Below, piece by piece: positions 7,879 through 18,464 of a stretch of DNA of 55,027 nt. This stretch comes from Streptosporangiales bacterium (lineage in GTDB: Bacteria > Actinomycetota > Actinomycetes > Streptosporangiales > WHST01), in the NCBI GenBank assembly GCA_009379825.1, contig WHTA01000034.1:1-55027 (forward strand), written 5' to 3'. Position 1 is the first letter of the stretch. Each line of letters opens with the position of its first letter. Made by a program: the position numbers and the translations under genes. The notes under the pieces are model-generated. The model was not told the origin of the DNA, made no database searches, and was given only the letters and a program-made list of their open reading frames with translations.

Positions 7879-9843
7879 TCAGATGTCGAGAAAACGTACG
7901 TCCTTGGCGTTGCGCTGGATGAACTTGCGACGGCTCTCGACGTCTTCGCCCATCAGCACGCTGAAGAGTTCGTCGGCCTGTGCCGCGTCGTCCAGGCTGA
8001 CCTGAAGCAGTACGCGCTTCTCCGGGTCCATCGTGGTGTCCCACAGCTCGTTGGCGTTCATCTCGCCCAGGCCCTTGTAGCGCTGGATGCCGTCGGCCTT
8101 GAGACGCCTGCCTTCCTGCTGGCCGAGCTTCAACAGCCCGTCGCGCTCGCGGTCGGAGTAGACGTAGTCGTCCGCGGCGTTGGTCCACTTGAGGCGGTAC
8201 AGCGGCGGCTGCGCCAGGTAGACGTAGCCACCCTCGATCAACGGGCGCATGAACCGGAACAGCAGCGTCAGCAGCAGGGTGCGGATGTGCTGCCCGTCGA
8301 CGTCGGCATCCGCCATCAGGATGATCTTGTGGTAGCGCAGCTTCGCGACGTCGAAGTCCTCGTGGATACCCGTGCCCAACGCGGAGATCATCGCCTGGAC
8401 TTCTTGGTTCTGCAGCACCTTGTCGATGCGGGCCTTCTCGACGTTCAGGATCTTGCCCCGGATCGGCAGGATCGCCTGCGTCCGAACGTCCCTGCCACCC
8501 TTGCCAGAACCACCCGCGGAGTCGCCCTCGACGACGAACACTTCGCATTCCTCGGGCACGGTGGACTGGCAGTCGGCCAGCTTGCCCGGCAGGCCGCCGG
8601 CGGAGAGCAGACCCTTACGGTTGCGGGCCAGGTCGCGCGCCTTGCGTGCGGCGATACGTGCGGTGGCCGCGGCGAATCCCTTGCGCGCGATGTCCTTGCC
8701 CTCGGTGGGGTTCTTGTCCAACCAGGCGCCGAGCATCTCGCCGACCGCGGTCTGGACGAACGTCTTCGCCTCGGTGTTGCCGAGCTTGGTCTTCGTCTGA
8801 CCCTCGAACTGCGGCTCCCGCAGCTTCACGGAGATGATGGCCGTGAGGCCCTCACGGACGTCGTCACCGGTGAGGTTCGGGTCCTTCTCCTTCAGCAGGC
8901 TCCACTGGCGCGCGTACCGGTTGATCAGAGAAGTGAGCGCTGCGCGGAAGCCTTCCTCGTGGGTGCCACCCTCGACGGTGTTGATGGTGTTCGCGAACGT
9001 GTACACGCTCTCCGCGAAGGTGGTGTTCCACTGCATGGCGACCTCGAGCGAGATGCCTCGCTCGAGGTCCTCCGCCGTCCACGAGATCACCGAGCTGTGC
9101 ACCGGGTCCTTCGTCGCGTTGAGGTGCCGGACGAAGTCGACGATGCCTTCCTCGTAGTGGTACGACACCTCGCGCGGCTTGGCCGGCTCGCCGGAGCTCT
9201 CCGCCTCCGTGACGTCCTCGGCGCCCGGGCGTTCGTCGCGCAGGCTGATGCGCAGCCCCTTGTTCAGGAACGCCATCTCCTGCAGCCGCCTGGCCAGGAC
9301 CTCGAAGACGTAGGTCGTGGTCTCGAACATCTCCGTGTCGGCCCAGAACGTCGTCGTGGTGCCGGTGCGGTCGGACTCGCCGTCGGCGGTCACCGGGCCG
9401 GTCGGCTCACCCCGTTCGTACGACTGCCGCCAGATCTTGCCGTCGCGGTGTACCTCGACGTCGACCCGGCTCGACAGCGCGTTCACGACGGACACACCGA
9501 CGCCGTGCAACCCACCGGAGACCGCATACCCGTCGCCGCCGAACTTCCCGCCGGCGTGCAACGTAGTCATGATGACCTCGAGCGCCGGCCGTTTCTCTAC
9601 GGGATGTTCGTCCACGGGGATGCCGCGACCGTCGTCGACGACGCGGAGTCCGCCGTCGGCAAGCAGCGTGACCTGGATGATGGTGCAATAACCGGCAAGT
9701 GCCTCGTCGACCGAGTTGTCCACGACCTCGTTCATCAGGTGATGCAGGCCGCGCTCCCCGGTGGAGCCGATGTACATGCCGGGCCGCTTGCGTACCGCCT
9801 CGAGACCCTCGAGAACGGTGATCGACGTTGCGTCGTAGGACAC
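7879..9843 (-). CDS. gyrB: DNA gyrase subunit B
   Basis: A 654-residue GyrB. The GHKL ATPase domain starts [17 protein letters not shown] and has the Bergerat-fold motifs [18 protein letters not shown] and [15 protein letters not shown]. The transducer follows, then the Toprim domain with [14 protein letters not shown] and DADVDGQHI. The C-terminal tail ends [12 protein letters not shown], close to other actinobacterial GyrB. It supplies the ATP-driven strand passage for gyrase. The start is the ATG at 9843. The 377-base upstream gap to dciA suggests its own promoter, possibly supercoiling-sensitive. Confidence 0.98.
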   Translation of the reverse strand: MSYDATSITVLEGLEAVRKRPGMYIGSTGERGLHHLMNEVVDNSVDEALAGYCTIIQVTLLADGGLRVVDDGRGIPVDEHPVEKRPALEVIMTTLHAGGKFGGDGYAVSGGLHGVGVSVVNALSSRVDVEVHRDGKIWRQSYERGEPTGPVTADGESDRTGTTTTFWADTEMFETTTYVFEVLARRLQEMAFLNKGLRISLRDERPGAEDVTEAESSGEPAKPREVSYHYEEGIVDFVRHLNATKDPVHSSVISWTAEDLERGISLEVAMQWNTTFAESVYTFANTINTVEGGTHEEGFRAALTSLINRYARQWSLLKEKDPNLTGDDVREGLTAIISVKLREPQFEGQTKTKLGNTEAKTFVQTAVGEMLGAWLDKNPTEGKDIARKGFAAATARIAARKARDLARNRKGLLSAGGLPGKLADCQSTVPEECEVFVVEGDSAGGSGKGGRDVRTQAILPIRGKILNVEKARIDKVLQNQEVQAMISALGTGIHEDFDVAKLRYHKIILMADADVDGQHIRTLLLTLLFRFMRPLIEGGYVYLAQPPLYRLKWTNAADDYVYSDRERDGLLKLGQQEGRRLKADGIQRYKGLGEMNANELWDTTMDPEKRVLLQVSLDDAAQADELFSVLMGEDVESRRKFIQRNAKDVRFLDI

Positions 9844-10220
9844 GGGTCGCTAGTCCCTCCTTGCCAGTGCCGCACCAGCGGCATGGCACTGCCACGACCG
9901 CACTCCGCGCCAGGCAGCGTGAGCAGGCCCACGCCGACGGGAGTGGCCGCGCCGAAGACGGCGCGAGTGCCCCGAACTACTCAGGACCGTGCTGCCCCCA
10001 GGGTCTTGTACCGAGCAGATTCAGGGCTAACGGGCGGCCAGCCGGCCCCCCGTCTCGATGCTGCCCCCATCCTACCCGTACGCCAGTTCTAGAAGGGTCA
10101 CCAGAGGTCCATAGAGGCCGCTGTCGGCCTTTCGTGCGGGAGTCGCGGGACGGGGGACGCGGCCGACCCCCGCTCGACCGCGAGAGCAGCCTTACCGCGG
10201 CGACGCTCAGGCACCACCGA
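9844..10220. promoter_or_regulatory. gyrB upstream region (377 bases, no gene seen)
   Basis: There is no convincing coding frame here. It lies between dciA and gyrB, both on the minus strand, and should hold the gyrB promoter. A TAGGAT hexamer on the minus strand (10069-10074) could be a -10 element, but no convincing -35 is visible, so the assignment is weak. The region between it and gyrB would be a leader of about 220 bases. Confidence 0.4.
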
Positions 10221-10727
10221 TCAGCCGTACGTGTCCCTCGGCCCGCGCCCGCGGACGTGCCTGGGACCGTGTCGCCAGCTCGGGGCCGTCGGGCCGGTAA
10301 TCCGGACATCTTGGACAATGTTCGGGCCCAGCTCCTCCGCCAGCCGCTCCAACAGCCGCGGCGCGAGCGCCCGCAGGTGCGTGGCCCAGACGGTGGAGTC
10401 CGCCGTGACGTGCAGCTTGCCCTCGTCGTAGCTGCGCGGCCGGCAGTGCTCGGCCAGCTGGGCACCGACCAGCTCCGGCCAGCGCGCGAACAAGGACGCG
10501 ATGGTGACCCGCTGGTTCCAGCCGCGCTGGGCCAGCAGGTCGCCGATCGTCGCACCGACCAGCTCGGGGTCGCCCGGACGGGCCTTGGCCGGTGCCTGGC
10601 CACGGTCGCGAGACCCGCCGGCCGAACCCGGCCGCGCACCGCGGCGCTGGGCGGCCTCCTTCACCCGCACCAGGGCCTCCCTGGCGAGCTGCTCGGGCCC
10701 CGGCTCCGCGCTCACGTCATCGGACAC
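10221..10727 (-). CDS. dciA: DciA-like helicase loader (DUF721)
   Basis: A 168-residue DUF721 protein, the actinobacterial DciA type (Rv0004 position, between recF and gyrB). DciA loads the replicative helicase DnaB in bacteria lacking DnaC or DnaI. The N-terminal third is charged and probably disordered. The folded C-terminal domain begins near [17 protein letters not shown] and contains [15 protein letters not shown] and a strand-helix run [25 protein letters not shown]. It overlaps recF by 11 bases, so it is co-translated with the replication and repair genes. Confidence 0.9.
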   Translation of the reverse strand: MSDDVSAEPGPEQLAREALVRVKEAAQRRGARPGSAGGSRDRGQAPAKARPGDPELVGATIGDLLAQRGWNQRVTIASLFARWPELVGAQLAEHCRPRSYDEGKLHVTADSTVWATHLRALAPRLLERLAEELGPNIVQDVRITGPTAPSWRHGPRHVRGRGPRDTYG

Positions 10728-11844
10728 GGGTGACCTCCCCGTCTGCGACGTCGAACCTGGCGCCGGTCAGCACCTCGGGGACGTCCGCCGGCACCGCCGC
10801 CGTGACCAGCACCTGGTCTGCCCTGGCGGTGAGCTCGGCGAGCCGGTGCCTGCGGTCGGTGTCCAGCTCGGCGAACACGTCGTCGAGGATCAGCACCGGG
10901 TCGCTGTCGAGCTCGCTGCGGAGCAGGTCGTACGCGCCCAGCCGGAGCGCGAGCGCGAACGACCAGGACTCGCCGTGGCTGGCGTACCCCCGTGCCGCAA
11001 GCTCGCCGAGCTGCAGTTCCAGCTCGTCGCGGTGCGGGCCGACGAGGCTCACGCCGCGGTCCAGCTCGTCCTTGCGCCGCGCCGCGATGCTCGCCGCCAT
11101 CGCGGCGGCGAGCACGCTGGCATCCGGCTCGGCGGGCAGCCCCTCGACGGACGAGCGGTAGATCAGCTCCGCCGGGCCGCCGCCGCTCGCGATCGCCGCG
11201 TACGCCTTGCGCACGTGCGGCCGGAGCGCATCGATCAGCTGCAGCCGACCAGCGAGCAGCTCGGCGCCGGTGCGCGCCAGGTGGCCGTCCCACACGTCGA
11301 GCGTGGACAGCTGCGGCGCACGGCGGGCACCGGTGGCGGCCGCGGACTTCAACAACGCGTTGCGTTGCTTCAGCACGCGGTCGTAGTCGGCGCGCACGCC
11401 CGCGTAGCCAGGGCGCCGTGCTATGAGCAGCTCGTCGAGGAACCTGCGGCGCTCACCGGGATCGCCGCGGACCAGCGTCAGGTCCTCGGGGGCGAACAGG
11501 ACGGTACGGAGGATGCCGAGCACCTCCTTCGCCCGCGGCACCGCACCCCGGTTGATCCGTGCCCGGTTCGCCTTGCCCGGGTTCACCTCGAGCTCGACCA
11601 GCGTGCGGCGGCCGTGCTGGTCCACGGCCGCACGGATGATCGCACGGTCCGTGCCCGACCGCACCAGCGGCGCGTCGGTCGCGACCCGGTGGCTGCCGAG
11701 CGTCGCCACGTAACCGACCGCCTCGACCAGGTTGGTCTTACCCTGCCCGTTCGGGCCGACGAAGGCCGTCACGCCAGGCTCGAGCGGCACCTCGGCGCCG
11801 GCGTACGAACGGAAGTCGGTGAGCGACAGGTGCGCGACGTGCAC
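10717..11844 (-). CDS. recF: DNA replication and repair protein RecF
   Basis: A 375-residue SMC-like ATPase that helps load RecA at single-strand gaps. The N-terminal FRSY motif and Walker [15 protein letters not shown] (about residues 30-43) are present. A signature-type region [14 protein letters not shown] and the Walker [13 protein letters not shown] (about 310-325) are in the correct order. Length is normal. It sits in the conserved dnaN-gnd-recF-dciA order, six bases downstream of gnd, and overlaps dciA at its 3' end. Confidence 0.97.
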   Translation of the reverse strand: MHVAHLSLTDFRSYAGAEVPLEPGVTAFVGPNGQGKTNLVEAVGYVATLGSHRVATDAPLVRSGTDRAIIRAAVDQHGRRTLVELEVNPGKANRARINRGAVPRAKEVLGILRTVLFAPEDLTLVRGDPGERRRFLDELLIARRPGYAGVRADYDRVLKQRNALLKSAAATGARRAPQLSTLDVWDGHLARTGAELLAGRLQLIDALRPHVRKAYAAIASGGGPAELIYRSSVEGLPAEPDASVLAAAMAASIAARRKDELDRGVSLVGPHRDELELQLGELAARGYASHGESWSFALALRLGAYDLLRSELDSDPVLILDDVFAELDTDRRHRLAELTARADQVLVTAAVPADVPEVLTGARFDVADGEVTRVR

Positions 11845-11850
11845 GGCAGC

Positions 11851-12741
11851 TCAATCCGTGCCGTCGGCTCGGCGGACCGAGTGCCCGCCGAACTGGTTGC
11901 GCATCGCCGCAACCGCTTTCATGGCAACGGATTCCTGCTGCCTGGACGCGAACCGTGCGAACAGCGCGGCGGAGATGGTGGAGATCGGCACGGCGTTGTC
12001 GATCGCCGCCTCCACCGTCCAGCGGCCCTCGCCGGAGTCTTCTGCGTAGTCCTCGATCTTCGTCAGCCCGGGGGCGTCGTCGAAGGAACGGGCCAGCAGG
12101 TCGAGCAGCCAGGACCGGATCACCGTGCCGTCGCGCCAGCTGCGTACGCACTCGTCCGGGTCGGTGACGATGTCGGCCGCGGTGAGCAGCTCGTACCCCT
12201 CGGCGAGCGCCTGCATCATGCCGTACTCGATGCCGTTGTGGACCATCTTCGCGAAGTGTCCGGCACCGACCGGCCCGGCGTGCACGAAACCGGCGTCGTC
12301 GCCTGGCGGGGTGAGCGCGTCGAAGATGGGCCGCAGGCGCGCGATGTCGTCGTCGGTGCCGCCGCACATCAGGGCGTAGCCGTTCTCCAGCCCCCAGACA
12401 CCGCCGGATACACCGCAGTCGACGAACCCGATGCCGCCTTCGTCGAGCGCCGCGGCGGTGCCGGCGTCGTCGGACCAGCGCGAGTTGCCGCCGTCGACGA
12501 CCAGGTCGCCCGGCTCGAGCAGCTCACCGAGCTCGGCGACCGTCACGGGCACGAACTTCACCGGCACCATCACCCAGACCGCGCGGGGTGGCGACAGCGC
12601 CTGCACCAGCTCCGCCAACGACGCGACATCGCGGTTGCTGTCGGCGTCGACGTCGTAGCCGATCACCGTGTGGCCGGCACGGCGGACGCGTTCGGCCATG
12701 TTCGCGCCCATCCGGCCCAGCCCGATCATGCCGAGCTCCAT
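11851..12741 (-). CDS. gnd: 6-phosphogluconate dehydrogenase, short decarboxylating type
   Basis: A 296-residue NAD(P)-dependent enzyme of the short Gnd/YqeC type; the long form is about 470 residues. It oxidatively decarboxylates 6-phosphogluconate to ribulose 5-phosphate. The N-terminal Rossmann motif is GLGRMGANMAERV, the substrate-binding signature is VVDGGNSRWSDD, and the catalytic helix has GHFAKMVHNGIEYG, with the Lys and the NGIEY motif intact. Its place between dnaN and recF is a widespread actinobacterial arrangement with no obvious functional link to replication beyond co-transcription. Confidence 0.95.
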   Translation of the reverse strand: MELGMIGLGRMGANMAERVRRAGHTVIGYDVDADSNRDVASLAELVQALSPPRAVWVMVPVKFVPVTVAELGELLEPGDLVVDGGNSRWSDDAGTAAALDEGGIGFVDCGVSGGVWGLENGYALMCGGTDDDIARLRPIFDALTPPGDDAGFVHAGPVGAGHFAKMVHNGIEYGMMQALAEGYELLTAADIVTDPDECVRSWRDGTVIRSWLLDLLARSFDDAPGLTKIEDYAEDSGEGRWTVEAAIDNAVPISTISAALFARFASRQQESVAMKAVAAMRNQFGGHSVRRADGTD

Positions 12742-12777
12742 GGCCCCCTCCCGGCGGTCGTCGCGTGCAGTGTCGAG

Positions 12778-13911
12778 CTACTCGGGCAGCCGCATCGGCA
12801 TCAGCAGGTAGCGGTAGTCGACCTCGCTGGCCGTCTCGCCTTCCCGCGCGCCCGGGGTGATAACCACCGGCTTCTTCGACGTGGTGAACGACATGATCGC
12901 CACCGGCGCGTCGAGCACACCAAGCCCGTCGAGCAGGTAGCCCGGGTTGAACGCGATCTTTACGTCGTCGCCCTCGATCGCGCAGTCGAGGGACTCCGCG
13001 GCCTGCGCCTCGTCGCCGCTGCCGGCCTCGAGCAGCAGCTCGCCGCCGCTGAAGCCGAGCCGGATGGCGGAGTTCCGGTCGGCGACGAGCGCGACCCGGC
13101 GCAGCGCGTCGACCAGCGCCGCGGTGTCGACCTTGGCCACCGTGGCGGACTCGGACGGCAGCAACGACCGGTATTGCGGGAAGTCACCCTCGATCAACCG
13201 GGTGGTGGTGCGACGACGCGACGACTCGAACCCGACCAGGCCCTCCCCGGCGTCGCCCGAGGACAGCGCCATCGAAACCTTGTCGCCTGCGGTCAGCGCC
13301 TTCGCCGTGTCGGCGAGCGTCCGCGCGGGAACCAGCGCGGTGGCTTCCGCCCCCGGGCTCTCCGGCTGCCAGGCGATCTCGCGTACGGCGAGCCGGTACC
13401 TGTCGGTGGCCGCGAACGTGAGGCTGTCACCGGAGATCTCCAGGCGCACCCCGGTGAGCACCGGCAGCGTGTCGTCGCGGCCGGCGGCGACGGCCACCTG
13501 GCCGACGGCGCCGGCGAAGGCCTCGCTGGGGATGACACCGGACGCGGTGGGCATGTCCGGGAGCGCGGGATAGTCCTCGACCGGCAGCGTCAGCAGCCCG
13601 AACCGTGCGGAACCGCAGGTCAGGATGACGCGCGAGCCGTCGGTGCCGACCTCTACCGGGCGGCTGGGCAGGCTCTTGGTGATCTCCGCGAGCAACCGGC
13701 CGGAGACCAGCGCGCGGCCCGGCTCGTCGACCTCGATGTCGACGGAGACTCGCGCCGACACCTCGTAGTCAAAGCTGGACAGCAGCAGCTGCCCGTTGTC
13801 GGCTTCGAGCAGCATGCCGGCGAGCACCGGCACCGGGGGCCGCGCCGGCAGTGTGCGTGCGGTCCATGCCACTGCGTCGGCCAGCGCATCCCGCTCGACC
13901 CGGAACTTCAC
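12778..13911 (-). CDS. dnaN: DNA polymerase III beta subunit (sliding clamp)
   Basis: A 377-residue sliding clamp of three tandem clamp folds of about 125 residues each. It starts MKFRVERDALADAVAW and ends with LLMPMRLPE, the typical C-terminal MPMRL signature that forms part of the peptide-binding pocket. It tethers the replicative polymerase to DNA and is also the hub for repair proteins. The ATG at 13911 lies just downstream of oriC. Gnd follows after 36 bases. Confidence 0.98.
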   Translation of the reverse strand: MKFRVERDALADAVAWTARTLPARPPVPVLAGMLLEADNGQLLLSSFDYEVSARVSVDIEVDEPGRALVSGRLLAEITKSLPSRPVEVGTDGSRVILTCGSARFGLLTLPVEDYPALPDMPTASGVIPSEAFAGAVGQVAVAAGRDDTLPVLTGVRLEISGDSLTFAATDRYRLAVREIAWQPESPGAEATALVPARTLADTAKALTAGDKVSMALSSGDAGEGLVGFESSRRRTTTRLIEGDFPQYRSLLPSESATVAKVDTAALVDALRRVALVADRNSAIRLGFSGGELLLEAGSGDEAQAAESLDCAIEGDDVKIAFNPGYLLDGLGVLDAPVAIMSFTTSKKPVVITPGAREGETASEVDYRYLLMPMRLPE

Positions 13912-14353
13912 GGTGAACCGCCTCCCGTTCGTGTCACCTGGCGGGCACGGTGACGTAAGCCTTTGGTGCTGATCCTGCCTCGGAGGTCTGTCAGTGCGTT
14001 CGTCGGGTCCGACGGACGAGGGTTGTCCCCAGGCAGGGGTGGTGGAAACAAGCGAACATCATTCTGGTCTAGAGGATTGATGTATGCGCAGGGAGTCTTA
14101 GGCGTGGTGGAAACTGTGGAAAAGTCGGATCGCCGCAGCTCAGTTCCGACGGGCCCGTGTTGATCCGTTGTGCGCAGCCACCGGGGGTCGCTGGGACGGG
14201 CTGCGGACGACGCGTCGCGGCCCACGACCGGTCGACTCGTTCTCCCCAGCCGTCCCCAGCTATCCACAGACATGTCCCCATCGTGTGCACAAGGAAGTCA
14301 CTTTTTGTGCTCGTCTAACTGCGATAAGTAGCCAAGGTGTCGGTAGCCGTGGG
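13912..14353. other. oriC: oriC: dnaA-dnaN intergenic region with DnaA-box-like 9-mers
   Basis: This 442-base non-coding interval has several 9-mers at or one or two mismatches from the actinobacterial DnaA box TTGTCCACA/TTATCCACA: 14023-14031 (TTGTCCCCA), 14116-14124 (minus, TTTTCCACA), 14168-14176 (TTGTGCGCA), 14260-14268 (CTATCCACA), 14272-14280 (ATGTCCCCA) and 14284-14292 (minus, TTGTGCACA). A relatively A/T-rich stretch occurs around 14050-14100. Position between dnaA and dnaN and the box cluster make it the chromosomal origin. It must also carry the dnaN promoter. Confidence 0.85.
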
Positions 14354-15907
14354 CTACCCGTGCCTGGCCTGCTGTTTGATCCTGTTGGTGAGTTCGGTGA
14401 CCTGCTCGAAGACGCTGCGCCGCTCGGCCATCAGGGCGCGAACCTTCTTCTCCGCGTGCATCACCGTCGTGTGGTCGCGGCCACCGAAGGCCTGGCCGAT
14501 CTTCGGCAGCGACAGCTCGGTGAGCTCCCGGCACAGGTACATGGCGATCTGCCGGGCGGTGACCAGCGTCCGGCTCCGCGACGAGCCGCAGATGTCGTCG
14601 ACCGAGAGGTTGTAGTACGACCCGGTCTGGGCCATGATCGTCGCGATCGTGATCTCCGGACGCGACACGTCGGGGATCAGGTCCTTCAGCACGATCTCCG
14701 CCAGCGCCAGGTCGACCTGCTGCCGGTTGAGCTGGGCGAACGCGGTGACCCTGATGAGCGCCCCCTCGAGCTCCCTGATGTTCGTGACGATCCGGCTGGC
14801 GATGTACTCGATCACCTCGTCGTTGATGTCGAGCCGCTCGGTGGCCGCCTTCTTCCGCAGGATCGCGATCCTGGTCTCGAGCTCGGGCGGGTGCACGTCG
14901 GTCGTGAGGCCCCACTGGAAGCGGTTCTTCAGTCGGTCTTCCAGCGTGACGAGCTGCTGCGGCGGCCGGTCGGAGGAGATCACGATCTGCTTGCTGGCGT
15001 TGTGCAGCGTGTTGAACGTGTGGAAGAACTCCTCCTGGGTCTGCTCCTTGCCCTCGAGGAACTGGATGTCGTCGACCAGGAGCACGTCAACCTCGCGGAA
15101 CCGGCGCCGGAAGCTCTCGCCCCTGCCGTCCCTGATCGAGTTGATGAAGTCGTTGGTGAACTCCTCCGAGCTGACGTACCTGACGCTCGTCTCGCGGTAG
15201 AGGCTCAGCGCGTACTGGCCGATGGCGTGCAGCAGGTGCGTCTTGCCGAGACCGGAGCCGCCGTAGATGAACAGCGGGTTGTACGCCCTGGCCGGTGCCT
15301 CGGCGACAGCGACGGCGGCGGCGTGCGAGAGCCGGTTGCTCGAGCCGATGACGAAGGTGTCGAACGAGTACTTCGGGTTGAGGTGGCTGGCGTAGAGCTT
15401 GGTCGTGTCCGGTTGGACGAAGGACGTCTGGTTTGGCCCGGAATCCTCGGATTCGTCTACTTCGTCATCCGGATCCGGCATCTCGGGCGGAGGTGGCGGG
15501 GCGGTGCCGTTCGCCGCCGGCGGCAGTATCGACCCGTCGACCGCGTCCGGTCCGCCGATCGGGTGCTCGCGCGGGGGCTCCACCCCAGCGTCATACGGTG
15601 CGTACGCTGCGTCGGCGATCGGCGCAGGTTCCTGCGGGGCCGGCTCGCTGTACGCGACGTCGACCACGATGCGTACCTGCCGGCCGAGCGCGGTGCTCAC
15701 CGCGTCCGTCACGACCGCACGAAGTCGCTGTTCGAGGACGTTCTTGACGAACTCGTTCGACGCGGCGAGGAGCGCCGTCTCCTCGCCGATGGCAAGCAGG
15801 CGGCACTGCCGCAGCCATTCCCGGTGCTGCGGCTGGACGCTCTCGGCCGGGATCTGTTCGAGCGCACGCGTCCACAGCGTGCCCAGATCCTCGCTGGTGT
15901 CGGGCAC
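14354..15907 (-). CDS. dnaA: Chromosomal replication initiator DnaA
   Basis: A 517-residue DnaA. I place the start at GTG 15907, behind a strong GGAGGGGG ribosome site; the frame is open further upstream but the translation there is not DnaA-like. Domain I (about 1-90) is followed by an acidic, Pro-rich linker domain II (about 90-180). The AAA+ domain starts near [17 protein letters not shown], with Walker [10 protein letters not shown] and Walker [14 protein letters not shown]. Domain IV ends with the DnaA-box reader [15 protein letters not shown]. It binds oriC and the upstream boxes and so can autoregulate its own expression. Confidence 0.98.
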   Translation of the reverse strand: MPDTSEDLGTLWTRALEQIPAESVQPQHREWLRQCRLLAIGEETALLAASNEFVKNVLEQRLRAVVTDAVSTALGRQVRIVVDVAYSEPAPQEPAPIADAAYAPYDAGVEPPREHPIGGPDAVDGSILPPAANGTAPPPPPEMPDPDDEVDESEDSGPNQTSFVQPDTTKLYASHLNPKYSFDTFVIGSSNRLSHAAAVAVAEAPARAYNPLFIYGGSGLGKTHLLHAIGQYALSLYRETSVRYVSSEEFTNDFINSIRDGRGESFRRRFREVDVLLVDDIQFLEGKEQTQEEFFHTFNTLHNASKQIVISSDRPPQQLVTLEDRLKNRFQWGLTTDVHPPELETRIAILRKKAATERLDINDEVIEYIASRIVTNIRELEGALIRVTAFAQLNRQQVDLALAEIVLKDLIPDVSRPEITIATIMAQTGSYYNLSVDDICGSSRSRTLVTARQIAMYLCRELTELSLPKIGQAFGGRDHTTVMHAEKKVRALMAERRSVFEQVTELTNRIKQQARHG

Positions 15908-16468
15908 CGTTCCCCCTCCGCTGACGCACCGCCGGCCCGAAGACCGGACCGGCGCGGCTATCCCGCAACGCTGGTCGACTGCCGGTCGCTCGATGCGCCG
16001 CGTACTCCCCGCTACGGACGCATACGGGCCTCCGGGTCCACACGTTTGTCCACAGGTTGTGAACGGAGTGTCGCAGCCGCTCTGCGTCACCCGCGCGTGC
16101 CCGTATCGAGGCCATCGAACCGCCACGAACGATCCATGATGGCCTAGCCAGAAATCGGGCCATGCACGGGGTTTCGCGCACCACAGGCGGTGACGGCCGG
16201 CCACCGTACTGGCGTGGTGGGGGAAGGGTCCGAGCGTCGCACAGTAGTCCGCCTGACGGTGACCAGGCAACCCGTCATCCACAGGCAGCTCATACCTTGG
16301 TACAACGGGCCATCCGGGCAATGGACCGGGCCATCGGGGTCAGGCTCCGGTCCCGTACGCTAGATTGGTTACCTAGACGTCTGTCCGGGGCGTGTCGTCC
16401 GTGCGTCAGCGCCACTTCCACCTGGCCGGCCGACGTAGCCTTCCTCGACGATTCAGCGGAGTTCTCAA
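15908..16468. promoter_or_regulatory. Divergent dnaA/rpmH control region with DnaA boxes
   Basis: These 561 bases separate dnaA (minus) from rpmH (plus) and must hold both promoters. A perfect DnaA box TTGTCCACA occurs at 16046-16054, and a one-mismatch TCATCCACA at 16275-16283. These suggest DnaA autoregulation or a second origin cluster. A TAGATT hexamer at 16361-16366 could be the rpmH -10 element, about 100 bases before the start; I see no good -35. No protein-coding frame here is convincing. Confidence 0.6.
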
Positions 16469-16606
16469 GTGAGCAAGCGTACGTTCCAGCCGAACAACCG
16501 GCGCCGGTCCAAGAAGCACGGGTTCCGGCTGCGCATGCGTACCCGCGCCGGCCGGGCCATCCTCGCGGGGCGGCGGCGGAAGAGCCGCAACAAGCTCAGC
16601 GCCTAA
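16469..16606 (+). CDS. rpmH: 50S ribosomal protein L34
   Basis: A 45-residue, extremely basic L34 starting at GTG 16469: it begins [20 protein letters not shown] and ends RKSRNKLSA. Nearly every position fits the family. It is shorter than most gene-calling cut-offs. The product binds 23S rRNA in the large subunit. It is the first gene of the plus-strand run rpmH-rnpA-yidD-yidC and lies 31 bases before rnpA, the universal arrangement next to dnaA. Confidence 0.97.
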   Translation: MSKRTFQPNNRRRSKKHGFRLRMRTRAGRAILAGRRRKSRNKLSA

Positions 16607-16637
16607 GCGATCCGCGACGGACTCGAGAAGGCGACCG

Positions 16638-17003
16638 GTGTTACCCGCGTGTGCGCGAATGCGAAGGCGGCGGGACTTCGACGCCACGGTACGCCGGGGG
16701 CGGCGCACCGGGCGGGCCCTGCTGGTGGCACACCTGGGCGACGCGGCCGACGATCTCCGGTCACCGCAGGTCGGGTTCGTGGTGAGCCGCGCGGTGGGGA
16801 ACGCACCGACCCGCAACCTGGTACGGCGGCGGCTGCGGCACCTGACGTCTGACCGGCTCGACGCGCTCCCGGAGAACGCCCGGCTGGTGGTCCGGGCGAA
16901 GCCGCCGGCGGCGCGAGCGGGCTTCGACGAACTCGGCACCGAACTGGACGTACTGCTCGGCCGGTTGCTCACCCGGTCGCCGGACGGAGCGGATCGGCGA
17001 TGA
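16638..17003 (+). CDS. rnpA: Ribonuclease P protein component
   Basis: A 121-residue RnpA that assists the RNase P RNA in trimming tRNA 5' leaders. It starts with GTG 16638. The N-terminal [17 protein letters not shown] substrate-binding region is typical, followed by the signature [19 protein letters not shown] (the family RNR box, KAVGNAVxRNxxKRxxR). The stop overlaps yidD by four bases (17000-17003). The C-terminus after LLGRLL is short and variable. Confidence 0.96.
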   Translation: MLPACARMRRRRDFDATVRRGRRTGRALLVAHLGDAADDLRSPQVGFVVSRAVGNAPTRNLVRRRLRHLTSDRLDALPENARLVVRAKPPAARAGFDELGTELDVLLGRLLTRSPDGADRR

Positions 17004-17323
17004 CCACGGCGACTGCGCGCTGGACCGGCCGGGTGGCGAGCCTTCCCACCCGGCTGCTGATCGCACTGGTCACCGGGTACCGTCGGTTCATCAGTCCGTT
17101 ACTGGGTCCCCGCTGCCGGTTCTATCCGTCGTGCAGCGCGTACGCACTCGAGGCGTTGCGTACGCACGGCGCACTGCGGGGTGGCTGGCTGACGGTATGG
17201 CGGATCCTGCGGTGCCAGCCGTTCCATCCCGGTGGCTTCGAGCCGGTACCCCCAGCTGTGCAGAAAAAGAGGAGCGTGGACGCTGAGCGGGCGTCCGCTG
17301 AGACGGAGCGTTCGTGGACGTAA
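17000..17323 (+). CDS. yidD: YidD membrane-insertion efficiency factor
   Basis: A 107-residue YidD with the family core: [27 protein letters not shown], then [20 protein letters not shown], running from about residue 27 to 83. Three conserved cysteines are present. An amphipathic N-terminal helix probably associates with the inner membrane, where YidD supports YidC-dependent insertion. The C-terminal 25 residues are charged and overlap the yidC start (17314) by 10 bases, consistent with coupled translation. Confidence 0.95.
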   Translation: MTTATARWTGRVASLPTRLLIALVTGYRRFISPLLGPRCRFYPSCSAYALEALRTHGALRGGWLTVWRILRCQPFHPGGFEPVPPAVQKKRSVDAERASAETERSWT

Positions 17324-18402
17324 GCTTCGACACCTTTGACTGGTTCTACAGCGGTTTCGCGTGGGTCCTCATCAAGATCCACGCGATGTGGAGCATGGTC
17401 TTCGGCCCGGACAGCGGGCTGACCTGGGGGCTTTCCATCGTCGTCATGACGATGCTGGTGCGCCTGCTGATCTTCCCGCTGTTCGTCAAGCAGATCCGCA
17501 GTCAGCGGGCGATGTCCGTGCTTCAGCCGCAGATGAAGGAGCTGCAGGCGAAGTACAAGGACGACAAGCAGAAGCTTCAAGAAGAAATGATGAAGCTCTA
17601 CAAGGAGAACGGGGCAAACCCGCTCTCCGGCTGTCTTCCTGTGCTCGCCCAGGCGCCGTTCCTGATCGCCATGTACCACGTGCTCAACGCGATCTCGCGG
17701 CACCACGTGAAGTACGGCCTGACCCAGGAGCTGGTCGACTCCGGGTCGCGGGCGAAGATCTTCGGCGTCCCGATCGGCGCGATCTTCCGCGAGCCGGAGC
17801 GGATGGCGGAGCTCGGCGCGAACGTCGACCTGGCACGGGTCGTCATCGGCATACTCGTGGTGATCATGGCCGTCACCACGTTCATCGCTCAGCGGCAGCT
17901 GATGCTGAAGCAGACCGAGCAGCAGAAGGCGGCCGGTCAGCCGACACCGTTCCAGCAGCAGCAGAAGATCATGCTGTTCATCTTCCCGGCGATGTTCCTC
18001 ATCTGGGGCTTCTTCTTCCCGATGGGCCTGATCGTCTACTGGACCACGTCGAACGTCTGGACCATGGGTCAGCAGTTCTGGGTGCTGCATCGCATCCCCC
18101 ACCAGCCGGTCGAGAACGGCAAGTCGACGACGGCCGCGAAGGGCGCGAAGACGTCCGGCGGCTCGGCCGCCACGTCGAAGTCGGGGAAGTCGTCGGGCTC
18201 GGCGAACGGCAAGTCGAGCGCCAGCGACACGAAGTCCGGCGCACCGTCGAACGGCTCCTCCAGGCTGTTCCGGCGCCGCAAGTCCGAACCGGAGCCCGAG
18301 CCGGCTGCCCCTGCGCCGAAGGTCGTCCGGAACCAACCCACCCGAGTGCCGCGCAGCAAGCGCAGCGGCGCGAAGAAGGGCACCAGTTCCAAGAAGAGCT
18401 GA
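17314..18402 (+). CDS. yidC: Membrane protein insertase YidC
   Basis: A 362-residue Oxa1/YidC family insertase of the Gram-positive layout, without the large periplasmic P1 domain of proteobacteria. It starts with GTG 17314. Hydrophobic segments occur near residues 12-32, 37-60, 105-128, 165-190 and 215-245. The conserved basic groove residue is in [13 protein letters not shown], with the amphipathic helix [23 protein letters not shown] after it. The C-terminal 90 residues are Ser/Gly/Lys-rich and strongly basic, a ribosome-contacting tail. It inserts membrane proteins alone or with SecYEG. Confidence 0.96.
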   Translation: MDVSFDTFDWFYSGFAWVLIKIHAMWSMVFGPDSGLTWGLSIVVMTMLVRLLIFPLFVKQIRSQRAMSVLQPQMKELQAKYKDDKQKLQEEMMKLYKENGANPLSGCLPVLAQAPFLIAMYHVLNAISRHHVKYGLTQELVDSGSRAKIFGVPIGAIFREPERMAELGANVDLARVVIGILVVIMAVTTFIAQRQLMLKQTEQQKAAGQPTPFQQQQKIMLFIFPAMFLIWGFFFPMGLIVYWTTSNVWTMGQQFWVLHRIPHQPVENGKSTTAAKGAKTSGGSAATSKSGKSSGSANGKSSASDTKSGAPSNGSSRLFRRRKSEPEPEPAAPAPKVVRNQPTRVPRSKRSGAKKGTSSKKS

Positions 18403-18464
18403 CCTGGTGCGCCCCGAGACCTGCAAGATGAATCCTGCTACGGGCAACACAAGGAGCTTCTTTC

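Noticed and set aside
7789-10092. 767-codon plus-strand open frame over gyrB
   Set aside because: Shadow of gyrB; composition typical of an antisense GC-rich frame.
10501-13953. 1150-codon plus-strand open frame across recF, gnd and dnaN
   Set aside because: It spans three intact minus-strand genes and has shadow composition; no plausible domain.
15908-16321. N-terminal extension of dnaA to an upstream ATG
   Set aside because: The extra 138 residues are not DnaA-like, and GTG 15907 has a strong ribosome site.
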